A stretch of 64,000 bases of DNA from Candidatus Poribacteria bacterium. GTDB lineage: Bacteria; Poribacteria; WGA-4E; WGA-3G. Of the stretch, positions 55,908-64,000 are shown in pieces. Position 1 is the first letter of the stretch. Each line of letters opens with the position of its first letter. Both the position numbers and the translations under genes were made by a program. Below the pieces are notes generated by a model. The model ran no database searches. It had not been told where the DNA came from and was given only the letters and a program-made list of their open reading frames with translations. The stretch lies in the NCBI GenBank assembly GCA_012267415.1, contig JAAXGN010000068.1, positions 54,019 through 118,018 of the forward strand, given 5' to 3'.

Positions 55908-57461
55908 TTATGATTCACCAGAAGAAACACCATTACTGGTTTGGCTTGTTCCACCATCAATTACAGTAAATGCATTATATAACCTTGAATCTCCGAACCC
56001 ACTTATTATTTCTTCGTCAAATGTTATTTCTATATTTTGTTTTTTATTGTCTGTATACCATACTCTTGCACTTATTTCTACACTTGTTTCTGGTATGGTT
56101 GGGTTTAAACTTGGTATTAGTCCATTTATAGTATTGATGCTTGATTCATCACTCCATCCATTATGGATGTTTAAAATGTCGCCTGTGGCGTATGCTGATA
56201 CTTGAAAGTCATAGGATATTTCGTTGGTTAATCCTGTAATTGTTAGTTCGGTGTTTGTGTTTTTTAGTTCAGTCCACTCATTCCAATTGGAATTATCACT
56301 TTCTTTGTATCTATATCTGTAGTTTGTTATGTTTGGTATAACTTTGTTATTGTCATCTGATGGAGTTTCCCATGATAATTTTACTATTTGATCGCCAGCC
56401 CTTCCTTTTAGTTTTGGTGGATTGGGACGTGGCGGGAGTTCTGTTTGGATATTTAAAATTATTATGCGTTTGCCACGATGTAAGTTGAGTTTGTTGTAGT
56501 TTGCATCTGAAGGTGATTCGGGCATTTCTATGAGAACACGAAAATTTTCTACTACATCTTTTTCTATTTGTAGAGAATTTAATGCTATGCCTCTTTTGTA
56601 GAAATCATTGTGTTTTGTTATTACGGTTTCACCTTCTCCTAAGGTTATTTTATTATCTTGATTAAAGTTAGGACTGTGTGATGCAAAGGAGAAACTTATT
56701 GGTATTCCATTTGCACGGTATCCGTATTGGTCTCTTACGCGGGCTATAAGAAACAGATTACTTTGATAATTGGTGACTATGTTATAGTTTGTTTTTCCTT
56801 CAACTTGTTGCATATCCCAAGCAAAAGGTGTTCCCATACCAGCAAAATTTTGTCCTATTGCTTTTTTGATTTCTTCATCAGTGCCACTAACTTCGTCTAT
56901 TTCGTTATCATTGTCAGAATCTAAATCAAGCACGGATAGTGAATTTAGTGATTTTATTGTTTGAACAAAACTATTTAAGTTTTGCATAGTAAAGTGGTCA
57001 CCATCAAGTCCATCAATTCTGAGTGTAGATAGACTTGATAATGAAGATATACTGGATATATCATTTATTGTTCCATGTCCTTTCACAGATAAACCTGTAA
57101 TTGATGTAGCATATTCTAATCCAGACAGTGATGTTATATCATCAAAAGTTTCGCCATAATGCCTTGATTCAGGATCTAATGCTTCTTCTCGTAAAGATGA
57201 CAAGAATCCACCATTTAAAACAAGTTCTCCGCTAAGTGCTTTCAAATCTCCTAATGTGAATGCTCCACCATAGTTGTTATTTTCATCATTGTTTATTCTA
57301 TACCTAAGCATTGTTAACATACTATGACTTGAAATAAGATCAGTGTCTGGTGTGCTATCTGGGAGTTCTTGTGCTATAACAGAGTTGCTGAATAATAGTA
57401 GACTTATGAGATACAGTATTATCAAGTGTGTTTTCATTTTGTGAAATACTTTTAGGTTCAT
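55908..57461 (-). CDS. LRR/fibronectin secreted protein, 5' part of an interrupted gene
   Basis: 517 residues from ATG 57461 (AAGGA upstream). Signal peptide up to SVIAQ (about 31). An LRR-like region (about 60-180; SSLSSLSTLRIDGL), Asp/Asn-rich loops (DLDSDNDNEIDEV), a beta-rich segment and a fibronectin type III domain (RAGDQIVKLSWETPSDDN ... TITGLTNEISYDFQVSA) follow. The TAA at 55908-55910 precedes more than 700 further in-frame codons, so one 1251-codon gene is interrupted. The sequence is AT-richer and more Asn-rich than its neighbours, consistent with a different origin. Confidence 0.8.
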   Translation of the reverse strand: MNLKVFHKMKTHLIILYLISLLLFSNSVIAQELPDSTPDTDLISSHSMLTMLRYRINNDENNNYGGAFTLGDLKALSGELVLNGGFLSSLREEALDPESRHYGETFDDITSLSGLEYATSITGLSVKGHGTINDISSISSLSSLSTLRIDGLDGDHFTMQNLNSFVQTIKSLNSLSVLDLDSDNDNEIDEVSGTDEEIKKAIGQNFAGMGTPFAWDMQQVEGKTNYNIVTNYQSNLFLIARVRDQYGYRANGIPISFSFASHSPNFNQDNKITLGEGETVITKHNDFYKRGIALNSLQIEKDVVENFRVLIEMPESPSDANYNKLNLHRGKRIIILNIQTELPPRPNPPKLKGRAGDQIVKLSWETPSDDNNKVIPNITNYRYRYKESDNSNWNEWTELKNTNTELTITGLTNEISYDFQVSAYATGDILNIHNGWSDESSINTINGLIPSLNPTIPETSVEISARVWYTDNKKQNIEITFDEEIISGFGDSRLYNAFTVIDGGTSQTSNGVSSGES

Positions 57462-58393
57462 TTTTGTATCCTTTACAATAGGTGAAGTACCATCGATTTT
57501 TTAGACCAGAATACGGACAGTTAACAATTCTATTTAATCAAGTTTATAGGGTGGCTTGACAGATTACCTTTTTCACGATTCCGATCCCCGATGGGAATTC
57601 ATGAAACCAAACAACTCAACTTAGAAAACTGCAATATTTATATTTGAATATTGCTTAAGCAAGTTTGAATATTAAATATACAGGCGGTACGTTGATGACG
57701 AGAGGGGAAACCCCAACCCTACGGGTGCGGCGCCTGCAGGCTTAGCGGAAAATTGATAATTTATTATTTAATATTGCTTAATACGGTGATGTGTGTAAGC
57801 ATTCAGGCAGTTCTCAATTTTAACTACTTGAATGCTATAAATAGACGCAGAGACGCATTCTGCGGAAAGGAAGGTAGTATCTTTTCACGGTCCGTTTACT
57901 CCTTGAGATTTTCATATATCTGACGATTTCGTCGTTCAATCAGTTCATTCTATACTTGGTTGTAATAGAATTGATATTTTGAAATATACTAAAAAACTCT
58001 TGGATTTACATGGACGCAATAAGAATAAAAAATATGTAAAATTAAGTAATTTAATGATCATCCTAATAGATTCAACTTAGAATCTACATAGAATATCATT
58101 TGTATATATAAATATATAAATTGGAAGTATAAATGATTTTCAATTGCGCGTGTAAATTCGTTTCCTCCAGTCACTACTGTAATAAAACCTGAAACGTAAA
58201 AACAGTGTAAGTTTCGATCATTTCAAGTTAAGTTAGTCAGATAAAACCTTTTGTAGATGATAATAGATAAAAAGACGATATTAGGACAAATACTAATTCT
58301 AACTATAGTTGGACAGTGGTCATATTAATTAAAATATTAGTATAATAGTATTATATATGACTTTCAGTTTTTTGTCAAGAAAAAAAATCAAGT
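57462..58393. other. AT-rich intergenic region, no gene seen
   Basis: No coding frame with recognisable protein. REP-like GGGGAAACCCCAACCC is near 57707-57722. AT-rich runs around 58000-58380 lead into the family-1 element. Confidence 0.5.
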
Positions 58394-58691
58394 GGGTGTG
58401 TAAAGTTTTTGGCATAATCACTCTTCTAACATGAAACTCAGTAATAAACATGTTTCTGATGTGTCCAGTTCTTGTAGAAGCACATGAGTAAGGAGAGAAG
58501 TAGGTTTCTGTAAAATGTCAAGCCCCAGAGGGGCGAAAGGTATATCATGGCACGAAATTAAAAACACATATTCTATATACCTTTCGCACCGCTGGTGCTT
58601 GGGATTTTGTTTTTCACATGTTCTATACACCTTTCGCACCGCTGGGGCTTGGGATTTTTCTGACCATTTCTGCCAAAATCTTTACACACCC
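58394..58691. mobile_element. Family-1 miniature element, 298 bp
   Basis: Ends GGGTGTGTAAAGTTTTTGGC (58394) and, inverted, GGGTGTGTAAAGATTTTGGC (58691), one mismatch in 21 bp. The interior has palindromic units with CCCCAGAGGGGCGAAAGGT and its inverses, similar to 30285-30558. No coding capacity. No clear target duplication. Confidence 0.75.
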
Positions 58692-58781
58692 ATCTCAAAT
58701 GGATAGGGTTCAGTATATTTCACTTGACAATTCCTCACTTTCATGGCACAATCCAATCCAAAATATACAAACGGAGAAGTT

Positions 58782-60881
58782 ATGTCCCAACCCGATATCC
58801 TTCAAACCATCCTAAAAGATAGCAAATACCATCTTGACCTATTCAAAGAGACCGAACTCCAGGAATTACGCCAGAAGGTAGAAGGAAACGATAAACCCCT
58901 GATTTACTGTGATGTTCGGAGGAAAGCGATTCAACTAAAGCCAGAGGAAGTAGTCCGTCAACTCTATGCAGCACGACTGCTAACACAATATCGTTACGAC
59001 ACTGATCGCATAAGGTTTGAACACCTCGTCAACTTCGGTAGAGAAAAGAAACGTGCTGATATCGTTATCCTTGACAAAGACAGACCGGATACGCCTTATA
59101 CTATCATTGAAGTAAAGAAACCGAAACTCCAAGACGGAAAAGATCAACTCCGTTCCTATTGCAATGCCACTGGTGCACCCATCGCAGTATGGACAAACGG
59201 ACAACAGATTTCACATTACCACCGTAAAGACCCGAATTACTTTGAAGAGATTACCGATATTCCCAACGCAGATCGGACCCTCGCCGACATTCTCAACGAA
59301 CGTTTCACCCTTAAAGACCTCATCATCAAGGACAAACTCGCAGCAGAACGCAAATCGCTAAAGGACATCATTTTAGAATTAGAGGATGAAGTACTCGCAA
59401 ATGCGGGTGTTGATGTCTTTGAAGAGGTATTCAAACTCATCTTTACCAAACTCTTTGACGAATTCAAGAGTCGCTCTGACAAAGAATATATCAACCGAAT
59501 TTTAAGACGAAAAATTAACACAGTTGTGCAGGAAGCCACTAAACCCTTCGGTTCCAGAGGTGCAGATTATGAATCTATAAAAGAAATCGTTGAAACGATA
59601 CCAGATAACGATATGGAACGCGCGATGGAGTTCAGAAACACTGGACAAACGGACAGCGAACTGAAGTCAAAAATCCAGCACCTTTATGACGATGCCAAAA
59701 ACCAGTGGCCTGGGGTTTTCTCCGAAGGCTCCACATTTAAACTTTCTGACAGCCACCTTGCAGTTTGTGTCTCCAGTTTGCAGGATATTAAGCTGTTTAA
59801 CTCTAACCTACAGATTGTTGATGAAGCGTTTGAGTATCTGGTGAGTAAGGATGCCAAAGGTGAAAAAGGACAATACTTTACGCCACGACACGTGATTGAC
59901 ATGTGCGTAAAAATGCTCAATCCGAAACGCGGTGAGTATATGATAGACACCGCCGCTGGAAGTTGCGGATTTCCAGTACACACTGTTTTTAAACTTACCG
60001 GACGTAATTTCACGAATGCAGAAATTCCACCAGAGGAAAAAGAAAACATACTTAAAGTGTTTGGAATTGACTTTGACGAAAAGACGGTTAGAATTGCAAG
60101 AACGTTAAACCTGATTGCAGGAGACGGTGAAACCAACGTCTTGCATCTCAATACCCTTGACTATGAACGTTGGAGCGACAGAGCTGAGAGAGATAGATTA
60201 TGGATAATGACTTACGGCAGAGGGTTCGATCGCCTCAAAGCGTTAAGAACAGAAAAAGACCAAAACAGACTATTCAATTTTGATATTCTGATGGCGAATC
60301 CGCCTTTTGCAGGGGATATTAAAGAGAACCGTCTCCTCCACCAATACACCCTCGGCTTTAAAGGAAACGGTAAGGTACAAAGCAAAGTAGGTAGGGATAT
60401 TCTGTTTATTGAACGTAATTTAGACTTCCTAAAACCGGGCGGTAGAATGGCAATTGTGTTACCGCAAGGCAGATTCAACAACACATCCGATAAGTATATC
60501 CGTGAGTTCATCGCAGAACGTGCACGCATTCTGGCAGTCGTGGGTTTGGATACCAACACGTTTAAACCACATACAGGCACCAAAACCAGCGTGCTGTTCC
60601 TACAGAAATGGAACGATGATCCATACCAAGGACCGCTTTGTCCAAAAGTTGTGGACTATCCAATCTTTTTTGCAGTTTCTGAAAAAGGCGGTAAGGATAA
60701 TTCCGGTGATTATGTGTATCTGCAAAACGAGAATGGACAAAATATATTAGATGAAAACGGTCATCTGATCGTTGAACATGACCTACACAATCACAATGAA
60801 AAATTACCTTTTGGAATTGCTGAGCAATTTATTACATGGGCAAAAACCGAGAAATTATCGTTCTGGGAAGATGCTAAATGA
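58782..60881 (+). CDS. BcgI-like restriction-modification protein: PD-(D/E)XK nuclease fused to N6-adenine methyltransferase
   Basis: 699 residues from ATG 58782 (GGAG seven bases upstream). ATG 58743 would add 13 residues without a ribosome site. The N-terminal ~150 residues resemble the HsdR N-terminal nuclease domain, with D93 (RADIVILD) and E110-x-K112 (IIEVKKPK). Residues about 330-650 form the methyltransferase: SAM-binding DTAAGSCG near 389 and catalytic NPPF near 505 (N6-adenine type). The specificity gene begins three bases after the stop. No HsdR helicase is seen, so the pair fits type IIB (BcgI A/B) rather than type I. Recognition sequence unknown. Confidence 0.85.
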   Translation: MSQPDILQTILKDSKYHLDLFKETELQELRQKVEGNDKPLIYCDVRRKAIQLKPEEVVRQLYAARLLTQYRYDTDRIRFEHLVNFGREKKRADIVILDKDRPDTPYTIIEVKKPKLQDGKDQLRSYCNATGAPIAVWTNGQQISHYHRKDPNYFEEITDIPNADRTLADILNERFTLKDLIIKDKLAAERKSLKDIILELEDEVLANAGVDVFEEVFKLIFTKLFDEFKSRSDKEYINRILRRKINTVVQEATKPFGSRGADYESIKEIVETIPDNDMERAMEFRNTGQTDSELKSKIQHLYDDAKNQWPGVFSEGSTFKLSDSHLAVCVSSLQDIKLFNSNLQIVDEAFEYLVSKDAKGEKGQYFTPRHVIDMCVKMLNPKRGEYMIDTAAGSCGFPVHTVFKLTGRNFTNAEIPPEEKENILKVFGIDFDEKTVRIARTLNLIAGDGETNVLHLNTLDYERWSDRAERDRLWIMTYGRGFDRLKALRTEKDQNRLFNFDILMANPPFAGDIKENRLLHQYTLGFKGNGKVQSKVGRDILFIERNLDFLKPGGRMAIVLPQGRFNNTSDKYIREFIAERARILAVVGLDTNTFKPHTGTKTSVLFLQKWNDDPYQGPLCPKVVDYPIFFAVSEKGGKDNSGDYVYLQNENGQNILDENGHLIVEHDLHNHNEKLPFGIAEQFITWAKTEKLSFWEDAK

Positions 60882-60884
60882 ACG

Positions 60885-62324
60885 GTGATAGATGCTGCCC
60901 TGGATGGACATGCCAACGTACAGTTTTCAATCGTCAATTTCAGTGAGGTGAATTCGCACCGTGATACGAGATTAGATGCAACACATTACCATCCATTGCA
61001 CCTCAAAAACCTAAGTAATTTTAAAGAACAAACGCAACCTCTTTCTGAATACATCACTCATATATCTGGTGGTGCAACACCTCTTGGAGCAGTTTATCCG
61101 GAAGAAGGTGTTCCTTTCCTGAGAGTGCAAAATATAATGCCAAATTACATATCGGGGACCGGCATGAAATATTTATCCCCATCCCAAAACCAGAAAATCA
61201 TAAGAAGTCAATTAAAAAAGGATGATGTTTTACTGACTATCACAGGTTCCTATGGAAAATCTGCAGTGGTAACAGACGAGTATGTAGGTGCAAACATAAA
61301 TCAACATTCCGTAAAAATGACGGTTAAAAATATCGTCCCTTACTTTTTGTCTACTTTCTTAAATTGCAAATACGGATATTCTCAATCAACAAGACATATT
61401 GTGGGAATTACCAGACCCGCATTAGATTATTCGGCAATTAAAACTTTCTTAATTCCAGATTTAGACAGAGTTTTTCAGGAAACGATAGGATTATGTTGTT
61501 CCCAAGCAGAAGAATTAAGAAAAGATTCAAAAGCGTGTTATAACCAAGCACAAACTCTCCTCCTTGCTGAACTTGGACTTGTCAATTGGCAACCGAAGCA
61601 GCAGCTAACCTTTGTCAAAACTTTTCTGACACTGAGTCTGCTGGAACGTATTGATGCAGATTACTTTCAACCGAAATATGACGATATTGTCAACGCCATC
61701 AAAAATTGTGCAGACGGTTACGATACATTGGAAAATATGGTCACATTAAAAAAAGGTGTTGAGGTCGGCAGCAAAGCGTATATTGAGTCTGGTATACCTT
61801 TTGTTCGGGTCAGCAATCTCAGTCCGTTTGAAATCACACAGGAGAAGTACATATCTGAGGAACTGTACGCAGCAGTCAAGGAACACCAACCGAAACGGGG
61901 AGAGATTCTACTCAGCAAGGACGCAACCCCCGGTATCGCCTACTACCTACGCGAAACACCCGACAAAATGATCCCTGCCGGTGGTATTCTCCGCTTGAAA
62001 AGCAAAATAGATAAAATCAATAACGAATACCTGACGCTGGTGCTTAATTCTATTTTGACACAAGAACAGGTAAATCGTGATGTGGGCGGTTCAGTCATTC
62101 TGCATTGGCGACCAGACCAAGTAGCAGGAACAGTTATCCCCATTTTACCTCAAGAGAAACAAGTAGCAATTCAAGAAAAGGCTATTGAATCCTCTCGTTT
62201 ACGTAAGCACGCTAAAGACCTTTTGGAACATGCAAAGCGCGCAGTCGAAATTGCTATTGAGCAAGATGAACAGGCTGCTATTGATTGGTTGGAATCCCAA
62301 ACACATGAACAAGTCATTAGATAA
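60885..62324 (+). CDS. Restriction-modification specificity subunit (HsdS/BcgIB-like)
   Basis: 479 residues from GTG 60885; no ATG is in frame near it. Two target-recognition domains are visible. The first (LDATHYHPLH ... ISGGATPLGAVYPEEGVPFLRVQNI ... LLTITGSYGKSAVV) and second (DADYFQPKYDD ... LKKGVEVGSKAYIESGIPFVRVSNL ... LLSKDATPGIAYY) have the same order of motifs. They are separated by helices near 210-240 and end with helical KHAKDLLEHAKRAVE. It confers the DNA target. Its 3' end overlaps the DUF3800 gene by 20 bases. Confidence 0.88.
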   Translation: MIDAALDGHANVQFSIVNFSEVNSHRDTRLDATHYHPLHLKNLSNFKEQTQPLSEYITHISGGATPLGAVYPEEGVPFLRVQNIMPNYISGTGMKYLSPSQNQKIIRSQLKKDDVLLTITGSYGKSAVVTDEYVGANINQHSVKMTVKNIVPYFLSTFLNCKYGYSQSTRHIVGITRPALDYSAIKTFLIPDLDRVFQETIGLCCSQAEELRKDSKACYNQAQTLLLAELGLVNWQPKQQLTFVKTFLTLSLLERIDADYFQPKYDDIVNAIKNCADGYDTLENMVTLKKGVEVGSKAYIESGIPFVRVSNLSPFEITQEKYISEELYAAVKEHQPKRGEILLSKDATPGIAYYLRETPDKMIPAGGILRLKSKIDKINNEYLTLVLNSILTQEQVNRDVGGSVILHWRPDQVAGTVIPILPQEKQVAIQEKAIESSRLRKHAKDLLEHAKRAVEIAIEQDEQAAIDWLESQTHEQVIR

Positions 62325-62883
62325 AATCTACTGTTACGTTGATGAATCTGGACAGCATACGCAAGGTGAATTTTATAGTGTCGCTGTAGTCGTTGCAGAT
62401 ACTATTGACATACGCAATAGAGTCGAACAAAGGTTGATAAAAATAGAAGAAAAGACGAATAAAGGACTATGCAAATGGAAAAGCACACATTATACAATAA
62501 AGGAGAGATATCTTCGATCCGTAATGGCTATACCAGAGTTGGAAAGATGTCTTTTTTATTCAATCCACACCAATACTCGAGATTATGTTACAGCAACTGT
62601 TGAAACAATAGCACAAGTAATCCACCATCACGTAGAAAAGACATGCAAAGCGATAGTAGTGATTGATGGATTGGATAAAACGTCAAGACAACGAATTTCC
62701 AGATGTTTGAAGGAAAAAGGGGTGGTGTATAAGAAAGTCAGTGGAATAAGAGATGAAGGGAGTGCATGGATAAGATTAGCAGATGCGATTGCAGGATTTA
62801 GCTGGGATGTTTATAAAAACAAACCTTATACTCAAAAGTTATCCTCTGAAATGCAGCAAAAAGGATATCTTATCAACTTTTAA
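62305..62883 (+). CDS. DUF3800 protein in the restriction-modification operon
   Basis: 192 residues from ATG 62305, which overlaps the specificity gene by 20 bases. YCYVDESG near 12, VIDGLDK near 120 and AWIRLADAIAGF near 160 are the acidic motifs of DUF3800 (RNase H-like fold proposed). It is shorter than the one at 11122-12135 and lacks its C-terminal repeats. Tight coupling suggests it works with the R-M system, perhaps as an added nuclease, but nothing in the sequence proves the activity. Confidence 0.82.
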   Translation: MNKSLDKIYCYVDESGQHTQGEFYSVAVVVADTIDIRNRVEQRLIKIEEKTNKGLCKWKSTHYTIKERYLRSVMAIPELERCLFYSIHTNTRDYVTATVETIAQVIHHHVEKTCKAIVVIDGLDKTSRQRISRCLKEKGVVYKKVSGIRDEGSAWIRLADAIAGFSWDVYKNKPYTQKLSSEMQQKGYLINF

Positions 62884-62890
62884 AAGAAAA

Positions 62891-62985
62891 TGCTAGAGTG
62901 TCTGGCTCTAGCAACCCAACATAGACATACACAAAGGCAGAGGTCACGGTTGGCTGTCCCTAGCTTTTCCGAAGAAAAGCACCGT
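62891..62985. other. Structured non-coding segment downstream of DUF3800
   Basis: TGCTAGAG (62891-62898) pairs with CTCTAGCA (62906-62913). Then GCTTTTC-CGAA-GAAAAGC (62963-62980) is a perfect hairpin closed by ACGGT (62946-62950) and ACCGT (62981-62985). It may be a terminator region, a mobile-element end or a small RNA; I could not match it to a family. Confidence 0.45.
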
Positions 62986-63088
62986 CCATACGGCACGTAT
63001 TCGGGCAAATAGCATAATCCGTATTAATTTTAACACAAAAAAAGCACTTTGTCAAGTTTTTGTTGTTACAATTTGGTTGGAACCTAAT

Positions 63089-63418
63089 TCACAGGGACAG
63101 ATGCTTAGTGTGTGTGTCTTCAATTACCAGACGTTTGTTATGTGTGTTCAACAACGATCTGAACGTATCCAATAATTGTGTAGCATCCTCATTAGAGAGC
63201 ATATTTGAAAGCGTCTCGGTATCAATACCCATACATTTGGAAAGTTCAGAAACTCCCCCTTGTGATGCTATAAAAGTGCGGAGACATTTTAAAAAGAAGG
63301 GCAGATCGTGATCAGCAAGGTATTCATCTAATGTCAACTGAAGATAATCAATCGCTGCCTCGCGGTCAGTGGCAAGGTATTCAATAAAGTACTCATTCCA
63401 GTTTCCCATCTCTCTCAT
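63089..63418 (-). CDS. HigA-type antitoxin (helix-turn-helix)
   Basis: 109 residues from ATG 63418, overlapping the toxin stop as ATGA. The centre (FIASQGGVSELSKCMGIDTETLSNMLS) has the helix-turn-helix of addiction-module antidote proteins. It would bind the toxin and repress the pair. The N-terminal ~50 residues (EAAIDYLQLTLDEYLADHD) match the family's usual start. Gene order toxin-antitoxin is HigBA-like. Confidence 0.75.
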   Translation of the reverse strand: MREMGNWNEYFIEYLATDREAAIDYLQLTLDEYLADHDLPFFLKCLRTFIASQGGVSELSKCMGIDTETLSNMLSNEDATQLLDTFRSLLNTHNKRLVIEDTHTKHLSL

Positions 63419-63735
63419 CGGCGTGTCTCCTTATATTCTATCAAATATGATTTAGCAAATTCAATATCCCGTTGTTGTGAGGTTTTGTCCCCACCACATA
63501 GTAAAAGAATAAGTCTGTTATTGATTTGACCAAAATAGATGCGATATCCTGGTCCAAAGTGGAGACGTAATTCAAAAACACCTCCACCCACAGATTGGCA
63601 ATCTCCAAAATTGCCATCTTCAAGCCGTTTAAGTCGTCTTTCTACTCTGTTTCGCGTGTTTCTATCTCGAAGGGATTTAAACCATTCAATGAAAGGTTGC
63701 TTGCCGTATCGGGAACGGTAGTATTGTATTTCTAT
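63415..63735 (-). CDS. RelE/HigB-type toxin with apparent ATA start
   Basis: 106 residues: IEIQYYRSRYGKQPFIEWF, RRLKRLEDGNFGDCQSVGGG, FELRLHFGPGYRIYFGQ, LLLCGGDKTSQQRDIEFA. This is the RelE-superfamily killer-protein pattern (mRNA interferase expected). No ATG, GTG or TTG lies in frame near the start. GGAG (63741-63744) is five bases before ATA at 63735-63733, where homologues have M before EIQYYR. Either ATA initiates weakly or the start is mutated. The stop overlaps the antitoxin start. Confidence 0.7.
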   Translation of the reverse strand: MEIQYYRSRYGKQPFIEWFKSLRDRNTRNRVERRLKRLEDGNFGDCQSVGGGVFELRLHFGPGYRIYFGQINNRLILLLCGGDKTSQQRDIEFAKSYLIEYKETRR

Positions 63736-63847
63736 AGAGTCTCCGTTTGCATTACCAATCGTTTTTTACCCGCCATGCAATGATAATATATCCATTAATC
63801 GGCAATTATACCTGATTTTCTCTCAAAAATGCAAGGAGTATTGTAAT

Positions 63848-64000
63848 GGGTGTGTAAAGATTTTGGCAGAAATGGTCAGAAAAATCCCAAGCCCCAGCGG
63901 TGCGAAAGGTGTATAGAACATGTGAAAAACAAAATCCCAAGCACCAGCGGTGCGAAAGGTATATAGAATATGTGTTTTAATTTCGTGCCATGATATACCT
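63848..64000. mobile_element. Family-1 miniature element, cut by the window edge
   Basis: GGGTGTGTAAAGATTTTGGC at 63848 starts a copy that is nearly identical to 30285-30558 for about 150 bases. Right end and target duplication are outside the window. Confidence 0.7.

Noticed and set aside
60220..60240. tRNA-like GGTTCGATCG sequence
   Set aside because: It lies within methyltransferase coding sequence and no cloverleaf fits around it.
60212..60583. Minus-strand frame opposite the methyltransferase
   Set aside because: It overlaps the catalytic NPPF region of the fusion protein on the other strand.
58782..62324. Complete type I restriction system
   Set aside because: There is no HsdR helicase gene; the nuclease domain is fused to the methylase, which fits BcgI-type better.

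Overview
The window looks like a chromosomal segment of a member of Candidatus Poribacteria or a close relative. The evidence is protein style, not a database match. There are many giant secreted proteins built from WD40, Asp-box, leucine-rich, cadherin, cohesin and dockerin modules. Two genes carry a FlgD-like C-terminal region with the NPETWIPY signature. One protein fuses a sigma-70 region-4 domain to a membrane-anchored beta-propeller. Intergenic DNA is rich in palindromic and transposon-end repeats. No rRNA, tRNA or CRISPR array was recognised.

Layout. 1-10006 (minus): two tandem WD40/cohesin secreted proteins (the first runs off the left edge), then the sigma region-4/propeller fusion, which lies between two direct copies of a transposon-end-like repeat. 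10007-15383: an internally deleted copy of a ferredoxin-membrane fusion gene, a DUF3800 gene with C-terminal tandem repeats, a pair of 118-bp structured repeats, then the intact ferredoxin fusion overlapping bioA. 15384-30154: a small conserved gene with a truncated aspartic-protease remnant, a cytochrome/LRR/cohesin/dockerin giant split near its end by a one-base frameshift, a 1.8-kilo-residue cadherin protein and an Rpn relic. 30155-45068: transposon-like elements, a propeller protein, an S55 (SpoIVB-type) peptidase, a plus-strand block with a carboxypeptidase-regulatory/TolB-like protein and a Bacteroidetes-style 'asparagine synthetase B' homologue, then nadE, a Wzi-like outer-membrane protein and a lytic transglycosylase. 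45069-53622: decayed small genes, an Rpn gene with an in-frame stop, a conserved unknown protein, a 2-hydroxyacid dehydrogenase, a DppA-like binding protein, an oxidoreductase and the relic of a second one. 53706-57461: one AT-rich surface-protein gene broken by an in-frame TAA. 58394-64000: an islet with a transposon-like element, a BcgI-like nuclease-methylase plus specificity subunit overlapping a second DUF3800 gene, a structured non-coding segment, a HigBA-type toxin-antitoxin pair whose toxin seems to start at ATA, and the start of another transposon-like copy.

How they fit together: most secreted proteins appear to be cell-surface or matrix components. Cohesins (three proteins) and dockerins (one protein) occur together, which suggests a non-cellulolytic cohesin-dockerin scaffold. 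Core metabolism is sparse (biotin, NAD, peptide uptake, oxidoreductases).

Two miniature-element families are well supported. One has 20-21 bp ends resembling IS256-type termini and one copy with an 8-9 bp target duplication. The other is 130-150 bp long with perfect 7-bp target duplications at two copies. At least six genes are broken by a single change or truncated, so the region is either decaying or contains assembly errors. The best candidates for undescribed systems are (i) the DUF3800 gene beside covarying structured repeats, inserted between direct copies of the ferredoxin locus, (ii) the R-M/S/DUF3800 operon and (iii) the sigma region-4/propeller transmembrane fusion.
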